A stretch of DNA of 14,077 nt from JBCDBH01 sp039184055. GTDB lineage: Bacteria > Acidobacteriota > Thermoanaerobaculia > Multivoradales > J023. Below, in pieces: positions 8,045 through 14,077 of this stretch. The position numbers were made by a program, and so were the translations under genes. Each line of letters begins with the position of its first letter. Position 1 is the first letter of the stretch. Location: assembly GCA_039184055.1 (NCBI GenBank), contig JBCDBH010000136.1:1-14077 (forward strand). The letters run 5' to 3'. The notes below the pieces were generated by a model. The model was not told where the DNA came from. It searched no databases and saw nothing but the letters and a program-made list of their open reading frames with translations.

Positions 8045-8062
8045 GCTGCCGTCTACTAGAAT
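8034..8062 (+). promoter_or_regulatory. putative sigma-70 promoter of the DUF883-kinase-peptidase cluster
   Basis: CTGACG at 8034-8039 and TAGAAT at 8057-8062 are separated by 17 bases and match the TTGACA/TATAAT consensus at four and five of six positions. The -35 box overlaps the end of the sensor gene. Transcription would begin near 8069, giving a leader of about 54 bases before the ATG at 8123. No terminator for the sensor gene is visible upstream, so read-through is also possible. Confidence 0.45.
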
Positions 8063-8075
8063 AAGCTTGGCAAGT

Positions 8076-8099
8076 CCTTCCCGTTTCCCTTCCCGTTCG
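8076..8099 (+). repeat. tandem 12-base pyrimidine-rich repeat in the leader
   Basis: CCTTCCCGTTTC (8076-8087) is followed directly by CCTTCCCGTTCG (8088-8099); ten of twelve positions are identical. It lies between the putative transcription start and the Shine-Dalgarno. It could be a direct-repeat protein site or an RNA element, or it may be chance slippage. Confidence 0.6.
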
Positions 8100-8111
8100 A
8101 CTCGATATCCC

Positions 8112-8117
8112 GGAGGA
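8112..8117 (+). promoter_or_regulatory. strong Shine-Dalgarno for the DUF883 gene
   Basis: GGAGGA lies 5 bases before the ATG at 8123. It is the only near-perfect Shine-Dalgarno I see in the window and supports high expression of the first gene of the downstream cluster. Confidence 0.75.
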
Positions 8118-8122
8118 CCATC

Positions 8123-8464
8123 ATGAGCACTCTCAATCGCAATCATCCGGATCCGACTCTCAATACCGCGCAGACCGAAACCGGTGCTGCTTCCACCGAG
8201 CCGCCGACCGCTGCCGAGCCGTCGCCAGCCTCGCCGGCGAGCGCCGACCCCACGACGCCGAAAGAGGTCTACGGGATGGCGCGTGACCGCGCCGGTGAAA
8301 CCGTCGAGGATCTGCGTGAAAGCTACGCGCGACTGCGTGACGAGGTCGACGATCTTTCCGAGCAGGTCGAGGATTTCGTGCAAGACAACCCGGGTCAGGC
8401 CGTCCTGGTCGCCGCAGGTGTCGGCTTCATCCTCGGTCTCGCCTGGAGCCGGTTGACCCGATGA
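8123..8464 (+). CDS. DUF883 (YqjD/ElaB-like) inner-membrane protein
   Basis: The product is 113 residues. Residues 1-47 are a low-complexity Pro/Ala/Thr/Ser-rich tail. Residues about 48-88 are charged and helical with heptad-like spacing (RDEVDDLSEQVEDFV), probably a coiled coil. A C-terminal hydrophobic segment at 89-108 begins DNPGQAV and ends with a positively charged SRLTR tail. This is the layout of DUF883 proteins such as YqjD and ElaB of E. coli. Those are tail-anchored inner-membrane proteins reported to bind ribosomes in stationary phase. That function is not shown for this protein, and its long N-terminal tail is unlike the short E. coli members. It is the first gene after a promoter-like element and has a strong Shine-Dalgarno. 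The stop overlaps the next start (ATGA). Confidence 0.8.
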   Translation: MSTLNRNHPDPTLNTAQTETGAASTEPPTAAEPSPASPASADPTTPKEVYGMARDRAGETVEDLRESYARLRDEVDDLSEQVEDFVQDNPGQAVLVAAGVGFILGLAWSRLTR

Positions 8465-8715
8465 GCGACGGCCACGGCGATTTTACGAAGCCGGCTGACT
8501 TCGCCGAGCAGCTGATCGACGAGGTGCTCGGTGAGGAGTTCGATTGGCGCGGCAAGGTTCGAGCCTACCCGGTCGCGGCCTTGACCCTCGCCGCCGCCGC
8601 CGGTTTCGCCATCGGTTCGCAACGCGGCCAGATGATCGTCGGCGCGGTCGGTGGCTGGGCCACCGAAGAGCTGGCGCGCAACCTGGGGCAGATCTGGGGC
8701 GGCGGCGCGAGCTGA
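8461..8715 (+). CDS. small membrane protein of unknown function, possibly a divergent DUF883 relative
   Basis: The product is 84 residues. An acidic N-terminal part (1-30) is followed by a hydrophobic stretch at about 36-66 rich in Ala and Gly, with a SQRG break near 53-56, then a short amphipathic tail. The start is fixed by the ATGA overlap with the DUF883 gene, with GGAG about 12 bases upstream. Residues 37-52 align without gaps with the membrane segment of the upstream protein: P at the start, AA in the middle and GF followed by G at the end, with 7 of 16 positions identical by eye. I recognise no named family. A partner or degenerate duplicate of the DUF883 protein is inferred from adjacency and this local similarity. 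The downstream gene follows after 15 bases. Confidence 0.7.
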   Translation: MSDGHGDFTKPADFAEQLIDEVLGEEFDWRGKVRAYPVAALTLAAAAGFAIGSQRGQMIVGAVGGWATEELARNLGQIWGGGAS

Positions 8716-8730
8716 CGAGCCCCGGAACGC

Positions 8731-9570
8731 GTGCGACAGATCCTCCACGTCTCCGACGTCCATTTCGGGCCACCGCATCGACCCGCGGTGGCCGAACGCG
8801 TATTGGCGCTCGCCCTCGAACGTCGCCCCGATCTGGTGGTGATTTCGGGTGATTTGACGCAGCGCGCCAAGCCGCGCCAATTCCGTGATGCCCGCGCCTG
8901 GGTCGATCGTTTCGAAGACGCCGGTCTGAGCACCCTGGCGGTTCCCGGCAATCACGATGTGCCGATGTATCGCTTTTGGGAGCGTGCTGGCTCACCCTTC
9001 GGCGCCTATCGCGAACATTTCGCCACCGAGCTCGAGCCCGAGCACCACGATGACGAGATGGCCGTCATCGGGGTCAACACCGCGCGTAGCCTGACCATCC
9101 GCGACGGCCTGATCAAGACGTCACGACTCAAACGCTTGGCGACCCAGCTCGCCGCCGTTCCCGAGCACAAAGCACGGATCGTGGTGGCGCATCACCATTT
9201 GGTGCCGCCGCCTCGTTTCGATACCCAGCGGGTCACCATCAACGCTCCCGAAATCGTCGATCTGCTCGCCGAGGCGCGGGTCGACCTGGTGCTCTCGGGT
9301 CATCTCCATCAGAGCTTCATCGGCTCCACCGAGGCCTACTACCCACGGCTACGCTCGCCGGTGCTCCTGGTGCATTCCGGCACCTCGACGTCCGATCGTG
9401 GGCGGGGCTGTGAGCACGGTCGCAATACCTGTTTTTGGATTCGGATCGAGACCGATGGGATCGAGCTGTCGTCGCTCGAAGTCGGCGCAACGAGCATCGA
9501 CGAGCTGAGTCGGCACCGATATCCACGCAATCGAATCGGCTCTCTCGGCCCTTTTGGCGCGGGAATATGA
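8731..9570 (+). CDS. calcineurin-like metallophosphoesterase (CpdA/Icc-like class)
   Basis: The 279-residue protein has all metal-binding motifs of the calcineurin-like fold in order: SDVH (Asp9, His11), SGDLT (Asp41), GNHD at 73-76, AHHH at 153-156 and GHLH at 190-193. No signal peptide or membrane helix is seen, so it should be cytoplasmic. The GNHD rather than GNHE motif and the overall size fit the class III cyclic-nucleotide phosphodiesterase-like group, which also includes enzymes acting on lipids or other phosphodiesters. The substrate cannot be read from the sequence. It is not a PPP-type protein phosphatase and should not be assumed to oppose the kinase next door. The start is GTG, placed directly before the first beta strand, with only a weak GGA 4 bases upstream. 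The kinase gene begins 13 bases after the stop. Confidence 0.88.
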   Translation: MRQILHVSDVHFGPPHRPAVAERVLALALERRPDLVVISGDLTQRAKPRQFRDARAWVDRFEDAGLSTLAVPGNHDVPMYRFWERAGSPFGAYREHFATELEPEHHDDEMAVIGVNTARSLTIRDGLIKTSRLKRLATQLAAVPEHKARIVVAHHHLVPPPRFDTQRVTINAPEIVDLLAEARVDLVLSGHLHQSFIGSTEAYYPRLRSPVLLVHSGTSTSDRGRGCEHGRNTCFWIRIETDGIELSSLEVGATSIDELSRHRYPRNRIGSLGPFGAGI

Positions 9571-9583
9571 GACGCTCGGGGGC

Positions 9584-11806
9584 ATGAGCATGCCGGAAAC
9601 TCTAGGACGCTATCGGATCGTCCGTCGGTTGGGCGCCGGCGCGATGGGCGAAGTTTTTCTCGGCGAGCATCGCGACATCGGTCGTCAGGCGGCGCTCAAG
9701 ACCCTGCGTCTCGCCGACCGTGGCGCCGAGGACGCCCGTGATCTCGCCGCGCGACTGAAGCGCGAGGCCCAAGCTGCCGGGCGATTGATCCATCCTCATG
9801 TCGTGACGCTCTTCGAATATGGCGAAGACGCGGGCATGCTCTATCTCGCTTTCGAATTCGTCGATGGAGTCGATCTCGCCAAGCGTTTGCGTGGCGGCCC
9901 GCCACCGACGTTGTCCGAGGCGTTGCGCTGGGTACGCGAGGTGGCCTCGGCGCTCGATCACGCCCATACACACGGCATCGTGCATCGCGACATCAAGCCG
10001 AGCAACCTGATGTTGACCCGCGACGGCGCGATGAAAGTCGCCGATTTCGGTATCGCGCGGCTGGCGCATTCCACCGAGCTCACCCGCACCGGCGCGGTGG
10101 TCGGGAGTCCGCAGTACATGTCGCCCGAGCAGGTCCGAGGCGCGCCACTCGACGGGCGCAGCGACCTCTTCTCGCTCGGCGTGGTTTTCTACGAGTTGCT
10201 CGCCGGTCGTCGGCCGTTCGACGGCGAGACGATCAGCACCTTGGTGTATCAGATCCTCGAGACCGAGCCGGTGGCGGTCGAAGCCATGCGCTCCGATATG
10301 CCCACGGCGCTCGCCCAGATGATCCGGCGCATGCTCGCCAAGGATCCAGAGCATCGTTTTCCCACCGCCGGGGCGCTGGTGGCCGAGATCGACCACATCA
10401 CCAGCACCATGCCCACCGAGGTGCTCGATCAGCCGGCGATGGCGGCGACCGAGGTGATGACCGTGCCGTCGCAGGCACTGGGCGCGCCCCCACCACCGCC
10501 TCCGACCCAGCCCGTGGCGGCCGCGCCTCCGCCGCCTCCACCGCTGCCGTCGATGAATGCGACGTCCGCGGCCGCGCCCCCGGCGACGCCGCCACCACCC
10601 GCCGCGCACGTGCCGCAACCTTCGCAGCCGATCGGCGCGACGACGCAATTCGCACCCAAACGCAAGATGATCGGCATCGGTCTGGTGATCGCCGCGATCG
10701 TCTTTCTGGTGATTGCCGCGGGTCTGGCGGCCTGGTTTCTGGGACTCAATCGTTCACCTGAACCGCCGACCGAGCTGGTGGCCGAGCGCGCTCCGGTCGA
10801 CCAGCTCGAGCCGTCTGTGGGGAAGGCGTCGGTCGGGGAGACGTCGTCCTCCGGCACGGAAACCGAGACGAGTGACACTGCTTATCCAGTCGCGGTCGAT
10901 CCAGCTCCTGGCGCGGTCAGCGGGGGCGCCGACGACTCGAGCGAAACCGCGTCGAACGAGGAGACGACCGGTACCGACATCGAGGAGCCCCCGACGTCTG
11001 AATTGGTGGTCGATCCGCCGCCTCCTACATCGCCACCGCCGACGGAGGCGCCACCGCCGCCGGTTCAAACCGCACCGACGTCGCTTTCACCCCCAGCCTC
11101 TTCACCTGTTGCGACACCACCTGCCGCGACGCCGCCCGTCGCAACGCCACCGGCGGCCACCGAGACGGCGCGACGGCAGCGTCCTCCGCGTCCCAACGCC
11201 GAAGACGCTCGTTTCGAGCGTGCCGCAGCGCGCACGGTCCGTGAGCTCACCACCGGTCGTCTGCTGTCGTTTCAGATCACTCCGAACGATGCTTTTGTCC
11301 GGGTGTTACGTCGTGGCGAGCCACGCGGCACCTTGATCGGTCGGGCGAGCGAATACGATCCTCGCGAGGACGATACGACTCCCTATCGCTTGCCCTATGA
11401 CGGCGACTACGTCGTCACCATCGCGCAACCCGACGGCGCCGAGGTCAGCTATTTGGTGCGCGCCGCCGCCGCCAACGGTTCCTCGGCGAGCGTCTTACGG
11501 GTGGATTTGTCGGCGGTGGGAGGGGCCTCACGAGCGCCGTCACGGGTCGTGGCCGAGCGCGCGGTGCGCTTCCGTGGCGAGCCGGGCAACGCCACCGTGA
11601 TTCTGAACGGTGAGTCGGTGGGCGTCGCTTCGCAATGGCCGGGAAGCTCGCGTTCCTCGTCGAGCCGCAATCTACAGCTCTCACCCGGCACCCACACCAT
11701 CCGTCTCGAAGCGTCCGGCTACGAAGCGGTCGAGATCGTCGTCGAGATTCGTGAGGGCGCGGACGACCGCGTGGCGACGATCAACTATCGGCTGGTGTAT
11801 CCGTGA
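9584..11806 (+). CDS. transmembrane eukaryotic-like Ser/Thr protein kinase with PEGA-like ectodomain
   Basis: The product is 740 residues from ATG 9584, which follows a GGGGG run; ATG 9590 and an upstream TTG at 9554 are alternatives. The kinase domain (about 9-275) is complete: glycine loop GAGAMGEVF, Lys39, HRDIKPSN with Asp136, DFG from 154, SPE and GRSDLFSLG. Arg before the catalytic Asp makes it an RD kinase, probably activated by phosphorylation of the TRTGAVVGS loop. A Pro/Ala-rich juxtamembrane linker (about 300-355) leads to a membrane helix at about 362-385. Outside lie an acidic Ser/Thr/Pro-rich stalk and two beta-rich segments. The second (about 660-740) has PEGA-like features (ATVILNGESVG, LSPGTHTIRL). 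The target is unknown. The last bases overlap the M16 start (GTGA), indicating coupled translation with the peptidase genes. Confidence 0.93.
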   Translation: MSMPETLGRYRIVRRLGAGAMGEVFLGEHRDIGRQAALKTLRLADRGAEDARDLAARLKREAQAAGRLIHPHVVTLFEYGEDAGMLYLAFEFVDGVDLAKRLRGGPPPTLSEALRWVREVASALDHAHTHGIVHRDIKPSNLMLTRDGAMKVADFGIARLAHSTELTRTGAVVGSPQYMSPEQVRGAPLDGRSDLFSLGVVFYELLAGRRPFDGETISTLVYQILETEPVAVEAMRSDMPTALAQMIRRMLAKDPEHRFPTAGALVAEIDHITSTMPTEVLDQPAMAATEVMTVPSQALGAPPPPPPTQPVAAAPPPPPPLPSMNATSAAAPPATPPPPAAHVPQPSQPIGATTQFAPKRKMIGIGLVIAAIVFLVIAAGLAAWFLGLNRSPEPPTELVAERAPVDQLEPSVGKASVGETSSSGTETETSDTAYPVAVDPAPGAVSGGADDSSETASNEETTGTDIEEPPTSELVVDPPPPTSPPPTEAPPPPVQTAPTSLSPPASSPVATPPAATPPVATPPAATETARRQRPPRPNAEDARFERAAARTVRELTTGRLLSFQITPNDAFVRVLRRGEPRGTLIGRASEYDPREDDTTPYRLPYDGDYVVTIAQPDGAEVSYLVRAAAANGSSASVLRVDLSAVGGASRAPSRVVAERAVRFRGEPGNATVILNGESVGVASQWPGSSRSSSSRNLQLSPGTHTIRLEASGYEAVEIVVEIREGADDRVATINYRLVYP
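11108..11161 (+). repeat. coding repeat of a [VA]ATPP pentapeptide in the kinase stalk
   Basis: About 3.6 units of 15 bases encode VATPP, AATPP, VATPP and AAT in the extracytoplasmic stalk (residues 509-526). The units use different synonymous codons, so the peptide repeat appears older and selectively kept compared with the 24-base duplication in the sensor gene. Confidence 0.7.
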
Positions 11807-13086
11807 GCTCACCGAGCTCACGTGCCCCGGTCGACTTCGGGGTCGACCCGGCAAGGCTTTTTCCCCAGCCCGAGCTGCATCATTTCGACAACGGCTTGAC
11901 CGTCGCGCTGTTGGTCAACCGGCAGGCGCCGATCGTCTCGAGCGCGCTGTGGTTGCGTTGTGGTTCGTGGGACGATCCTCCCGGGCAAGGCGGCATCGCG
12001 CATTTTCTCGAGCACATGATGTTCAAGGGCTCGGCGTCGTATGGCCCGGGCGAGGTCGATCGGCTGACCCGGATGTGGGGTGGCAGCAACAACGCCTTCA
12101 CCTCGCATCTCGCCACCGTCTACACCTTTACCTTCGCGCGTCATTGTTGGCGGATCGCGCTCGATTTGGAGCGTGACCGCATCGCGGCGCTCAATCTCGA
12201 CCCGGTCGAGGTGGCGAGCGAGCGACAGGTGATTCTCGAAGAGCTGGCGATGTACGAGGCCGATCCGTGGGACGCCCTCGATCAAGCGGTGGCCTCGACG
12301 TTGTGGGGTGCGCATCCCTTTGGTCGACCGGTGATCGGCACCCGTGCCGAGCTGGTCGACACCGATGCGCCCGAGCTGCGGGCCTTTCACCAAACCTGGC
12401 ATCAACCGGCGAATGCCGTCTTAGTGTTGGCGGGCGATCTCGAAGCCGACGCGGTCGACTTCGTGGCCGAACGCTTCGCCGATCTTCCTGGCTCGCTGGC
12501 GTCGCATCCCGAGGCCAGCGCGCCACCTACCCTCGACTTTACTCGTCACGAGCGTCACACCGGCGACGTCACGCGGATGCTGTGGGCATTCCGTGCTCCG
12601 GCGGCCAATCATCCCGATCACACGCGACTGCGTCTCCTGCTCGGTGTGCTCACCGCCGGTCGCACCAGTCGGCTGTCACGACGGCTGGTCGACGAAGGGC
12701 AGCTGTGCACCTGGGTGGCGAGCGATCTCAGCGAGAGTCGCGACGCCAGCCAAGCCACCTTGAATGCCGAGCTCGTACCCGGGGTCGAGCCCGAGCAGGT
12801 CGAGGCGGTGATCCGGGCCACCCTCGACGAGCTTCGCACCACGCCACCCGAGGCCGCTGAGCTGGCGCGGGTGCGTCACCTGCTGCTCTCCGATCGGATC
12901 TTCGGGCTCGAGCGGATCCATCAACAGGCGATGGCGATCGGTGGGGCGCTCGCGCTTTTCGATCTCGATCATCCTCGGCGCCAGCTCGAAGCCATGCTCA
13001 CCACGTCCGCCGACGCCTTGCCGGCAGTGGCGGGACGGTGGCTCGATCCCGAGGCGGGCAGCGTGCTCGGTTGGTCCCTGCCATGA
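11803..13086 (+). CDS. M16 family zinc peptidase, catalytic subunit
   Basis: The product is 427 residues, the usual size of a two-domain half of an M16 peptidase. The inverted zinc motif HFLEH is at 67-71, and the ERQVILEEL segment supplies the third zinc ligand (Glu146 or Glu147). NNAFTSHLATVYTF matches the usual strand after the motif, and HPFGRPVIGT is another common family segment. No clear signal peptide is seen at the chosen start, so location is uncertain; many bacterial relatives are periplasmic or act on imported peptides. The GTG start overlaps the kinase stop by four bases (GTGA). The next gene encodes a non-catalytic M16 partner and overlaps by ATGA, so the two subunits probably form a heterodimer like mitochondrial processing peptidase. 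The substrate is unknown. Confidence 0.92.
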   Translation: MSSPSSRAPVDFGVDPARLFPQPELHHFDNGLTVALLVNRQAPIVSSALWLRCGSWDDPPGQGGIAHFLEHMMFKGSASYGPGEVDRLTRMWGGSNNAFTSHLATVYTFTFARHCWRIALDLERDRIAALNLDPVEVASERQVILEELAMYEADPWDALDQAVASTLWGAHPFGRPVIGTRAELVDTDAPELRAFHQTWHQPANAVLVLAGDLEADAVDFVAERFADLPGSLASHPEASAPPTLDFTRHERHTGDVTRMLWAFRAPAANHPDHTRLRLLLGVLTAGRTSRLSRRLVDEGQLCTWVASDLSESRDASQATLNAELVPGVEPEQVEAVIRATLDELRTTPPEAAELARVRHLLLSDRIFGLERIHQQAMAIGGALALFDLDHPRRQLEAMLTTSADALPAVAGRWLDPEAGSVLGWSLP

Positions 13087-14077
13087 CCGAGCGTTTGGCG
13101 ATTCGCACGAGACGCGTGCCCGACGTGCCGATCGTCGCCGCGCGGGCATGGATTCGAGGCGGCGCGCGGGTCGAGACCGTGCCCGGCACCTCGTTTATTA
13201 CCGGTCGCGCGCTCGAAGAAGGCACGGGTCGGCACGACTGGCAATCGCTCGCCGACTTCGTCGAGAGCCGAGGCATCAACCTGATCACCGCGGGCAGCTA
13301 CGAATCGCTTGGCATCGCCATCGACGCCATGGCCGGCTTGTGGACCGAGGTGATCGATCTGCTCGCCGAGCTGGTTTTCGACGCCACCTTCCCGGCTGAT
13401 CGGATCGATTGGCTGACGCGTCAGGCGGCGGCCGAGCTCGAAGCGATGGACGATCAGCCCGAAGCGAAGACCGTGCGGGTTTTTCTCGACCAGCTCTACC
13501 ATCCTCATCCGTATGCTCGGGTGTTGCAAGGCGATCTCGACAGCCTGGCGCGGATCGATCGCGACCTGTGCCGGCATCATCTCGACAGCGCGCTCGACCA
13601 CGGCGTGCTCGTTGTCGTGGTCGGCGACATCGACGAAGAGCTCGTGCGTCAACGGCTCGACGGCGCCTTCGATCGGCTACGCGGGCCCGCGACTCCGCTT
13701 CCCAGCGTGCCACCACCCGGGGCGTCGCTCGAGCCGCGTCGTTTCGTCGAGGTCGGCAACGGTGATCAGGCGCATCTCTTTCTCGGTCAGCGCACCATTC
13801 CCCGCACCCATCCCGATCGCTTCGCGCTCGCCGCGCTCGCTGTGATCCTGGGCGCGGGCGCCGGTGTCGCCGGGCGACTGCCGACGCGGATTCGCGAGCG
13901 TGAAGGTTTGGCCTACACCGTCGACGTCTCCACCGCCGCCGGCGCCGGTCACGATCCCGGCCGCTTCTCCGTCTACCTCGGCACCGCGCCCAAGAATCTC
14001 GATCACGCCGAACGCGCCGTGCGTGACGAGCTCGATCGTGTGCTTCAACACGGCGTCACCGACGCCGAGCTCGACGA
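13083..14077 (+). CDS. M16 family peptidase-like protein, non-catalytic subunit, C-terminus missing
   Basis: The first 331 residues are present; the gene runs off the right edge. The fold is recognisable from WIRGGARVETVPGTS, then ALEEGTGRHDW, HPYARVLQG and the late TRIREREGLAYTV segment typical of M16 C-terminal halves. Aligning its EGT with the KGS of the upstream protein puts F38, G41 and R42 where the catalytic subunit has His67, Glu70 and His71, so all HxxEH residues are replaced and it cannot bind zinc in the usual way. Such subunits commonly partner an active M16 protein and help hold substrate. The ATG overlaps the upstream stop (ATGA). No export signal is seen. Whether the product is of normal length cannot be judged. 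Confidence 0.88.
   Translation, partial: MTERLAIRTRRVPDVPIVAARAWIRGGARVETVPGTSFITGRALEEGTGRHDWQSLADFVESRGINLITAGSYESLGIAIDAMAGLWTEVIDLLAELVFDATFPADRIDWLTRQAAAELEAMDDQPEAKTVRVFLDQLYHPHPYARVLQGDLDSLARIDRDLCRHHLDSALDHGVLVVVVGDIDEELVRQRLDGAFDRLRGPATPLPSVPPPGASLEPRRFVEVGNGDQAHLFLGQRTIPRTHPDRFALAALAVILGAGAGVAGRLPTRIREREGLAYTVDVSTAAGAGHDPGRFSVYLGTAPKNLDHAERAVRDELDRVLQHGVTDAELD

Noticed and set aside
8045..8111. Rho-independent terminator after the sensor gene
   Set aside because: There is only a six-base AAGCTT palindrome and pyrimidine repeats; no stem-loop followed by a T-run.
8731..9570. Protein phosphatase partner of the neighbouring kinase
   Set aside because: The motifs are GNHD and GHLH of the cyclic-nucleotide/general phosphodiesterase group; the PPP signatures (GDxVDRG, GNHE) are absent.
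9554..9583. TTG start for the kinase, ten codons upstream
   Set aside because: It would overlap the phosphoesterase gene and lacks a good ribosome site. ATG 9584 follows a G-run and lies just before the conserved LGRYRIVRRLG segment.
9602..10648. 348-codon minus-strand open frame opposite the kinase domain
   Set aside because: It is an Arg/Gly-rich shadow of the kinase and its proline linker.

Overview
This 14 kb window is high-GC (roughly two-thirds G+C), almost gap-free coding DNA from a Gram-negative (diderm) bacterium. The evidence for a diderm is a secreted penicillin-binding-protein-type carboxypeptidase, a DUF883-family inner-membrane protein and a very large periplasmic propeller sensor. 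Propeller sensors, PEGA-type Ser/Thr kinases and paired M16 peptidases fit an acidobacterial or a deep gammaproteobacterial lineage. The sequence alone does not decide which, and I would not name a genus. There are no RNA genes, insertion sequences, CRISPR arrays or clear rho-independent terminators, and no gene-free stretch exceeds 100 bases.

Layout. (1) Positions 1-1753 lie on the minus strand and read vanZ-like gene, then metF, then a dacB-like carboxypeptidase cut off by the window edge. The metF stop and dacB start share one base. (2) A 16-base divergent gap at 1754-1769 separates these from everything downstream, which is on the plus strand. (3) Positions 1770-8044 hold two overlapping genes. 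The first encodes a membrane-anchored helical-repeat protein of unknown function. The second encodes a 1528-residue signalling protein with a signal peptide, two probable beta-propellers and a Y_Y_Y domain in the periplasm, then a membrane helix, two PAS domains, GGDEF and EAL. (4) After a 78-base gap with a plausible sigma-70 promoter and a strong Shine-Dalgarno, positions 8123-14077 hold six tightly packed genes: a DUF883 protein, a small membrane protein, a metallophosphoesterase, a transmembrane Ser/Thr kinase with a PEGA-like ectodomain, an active M16 peptidase and its catalytically dead M16 partner (cut off by the window end).

How they may work together. The pair at 1770-8044 looks like an envelope sensing unit whose output is cyclic-di-GMP turnover; the link between the repeat protein and the sensor is inferred only from the overlap of their genes. 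The six-gene cluster is probably one transcript, joined by overlaps or gaps of at most 15 bases. It combines envelope proteins, a phosphodiesterase-fold enzyme, a kinase and a two-subunit peptidase, with no obvious single pathway. The most interesting observations are the fused propeller/GGDEF/EAL sensor, the two adjacent small membrane proteins that share a hydrophobic motif, the tandem 12-mer leader repeat facing the Shine-Dalgarno, and the active/inactive M16 pair behind a kinase. I see no system here that I can confidently call wholly undescribed.
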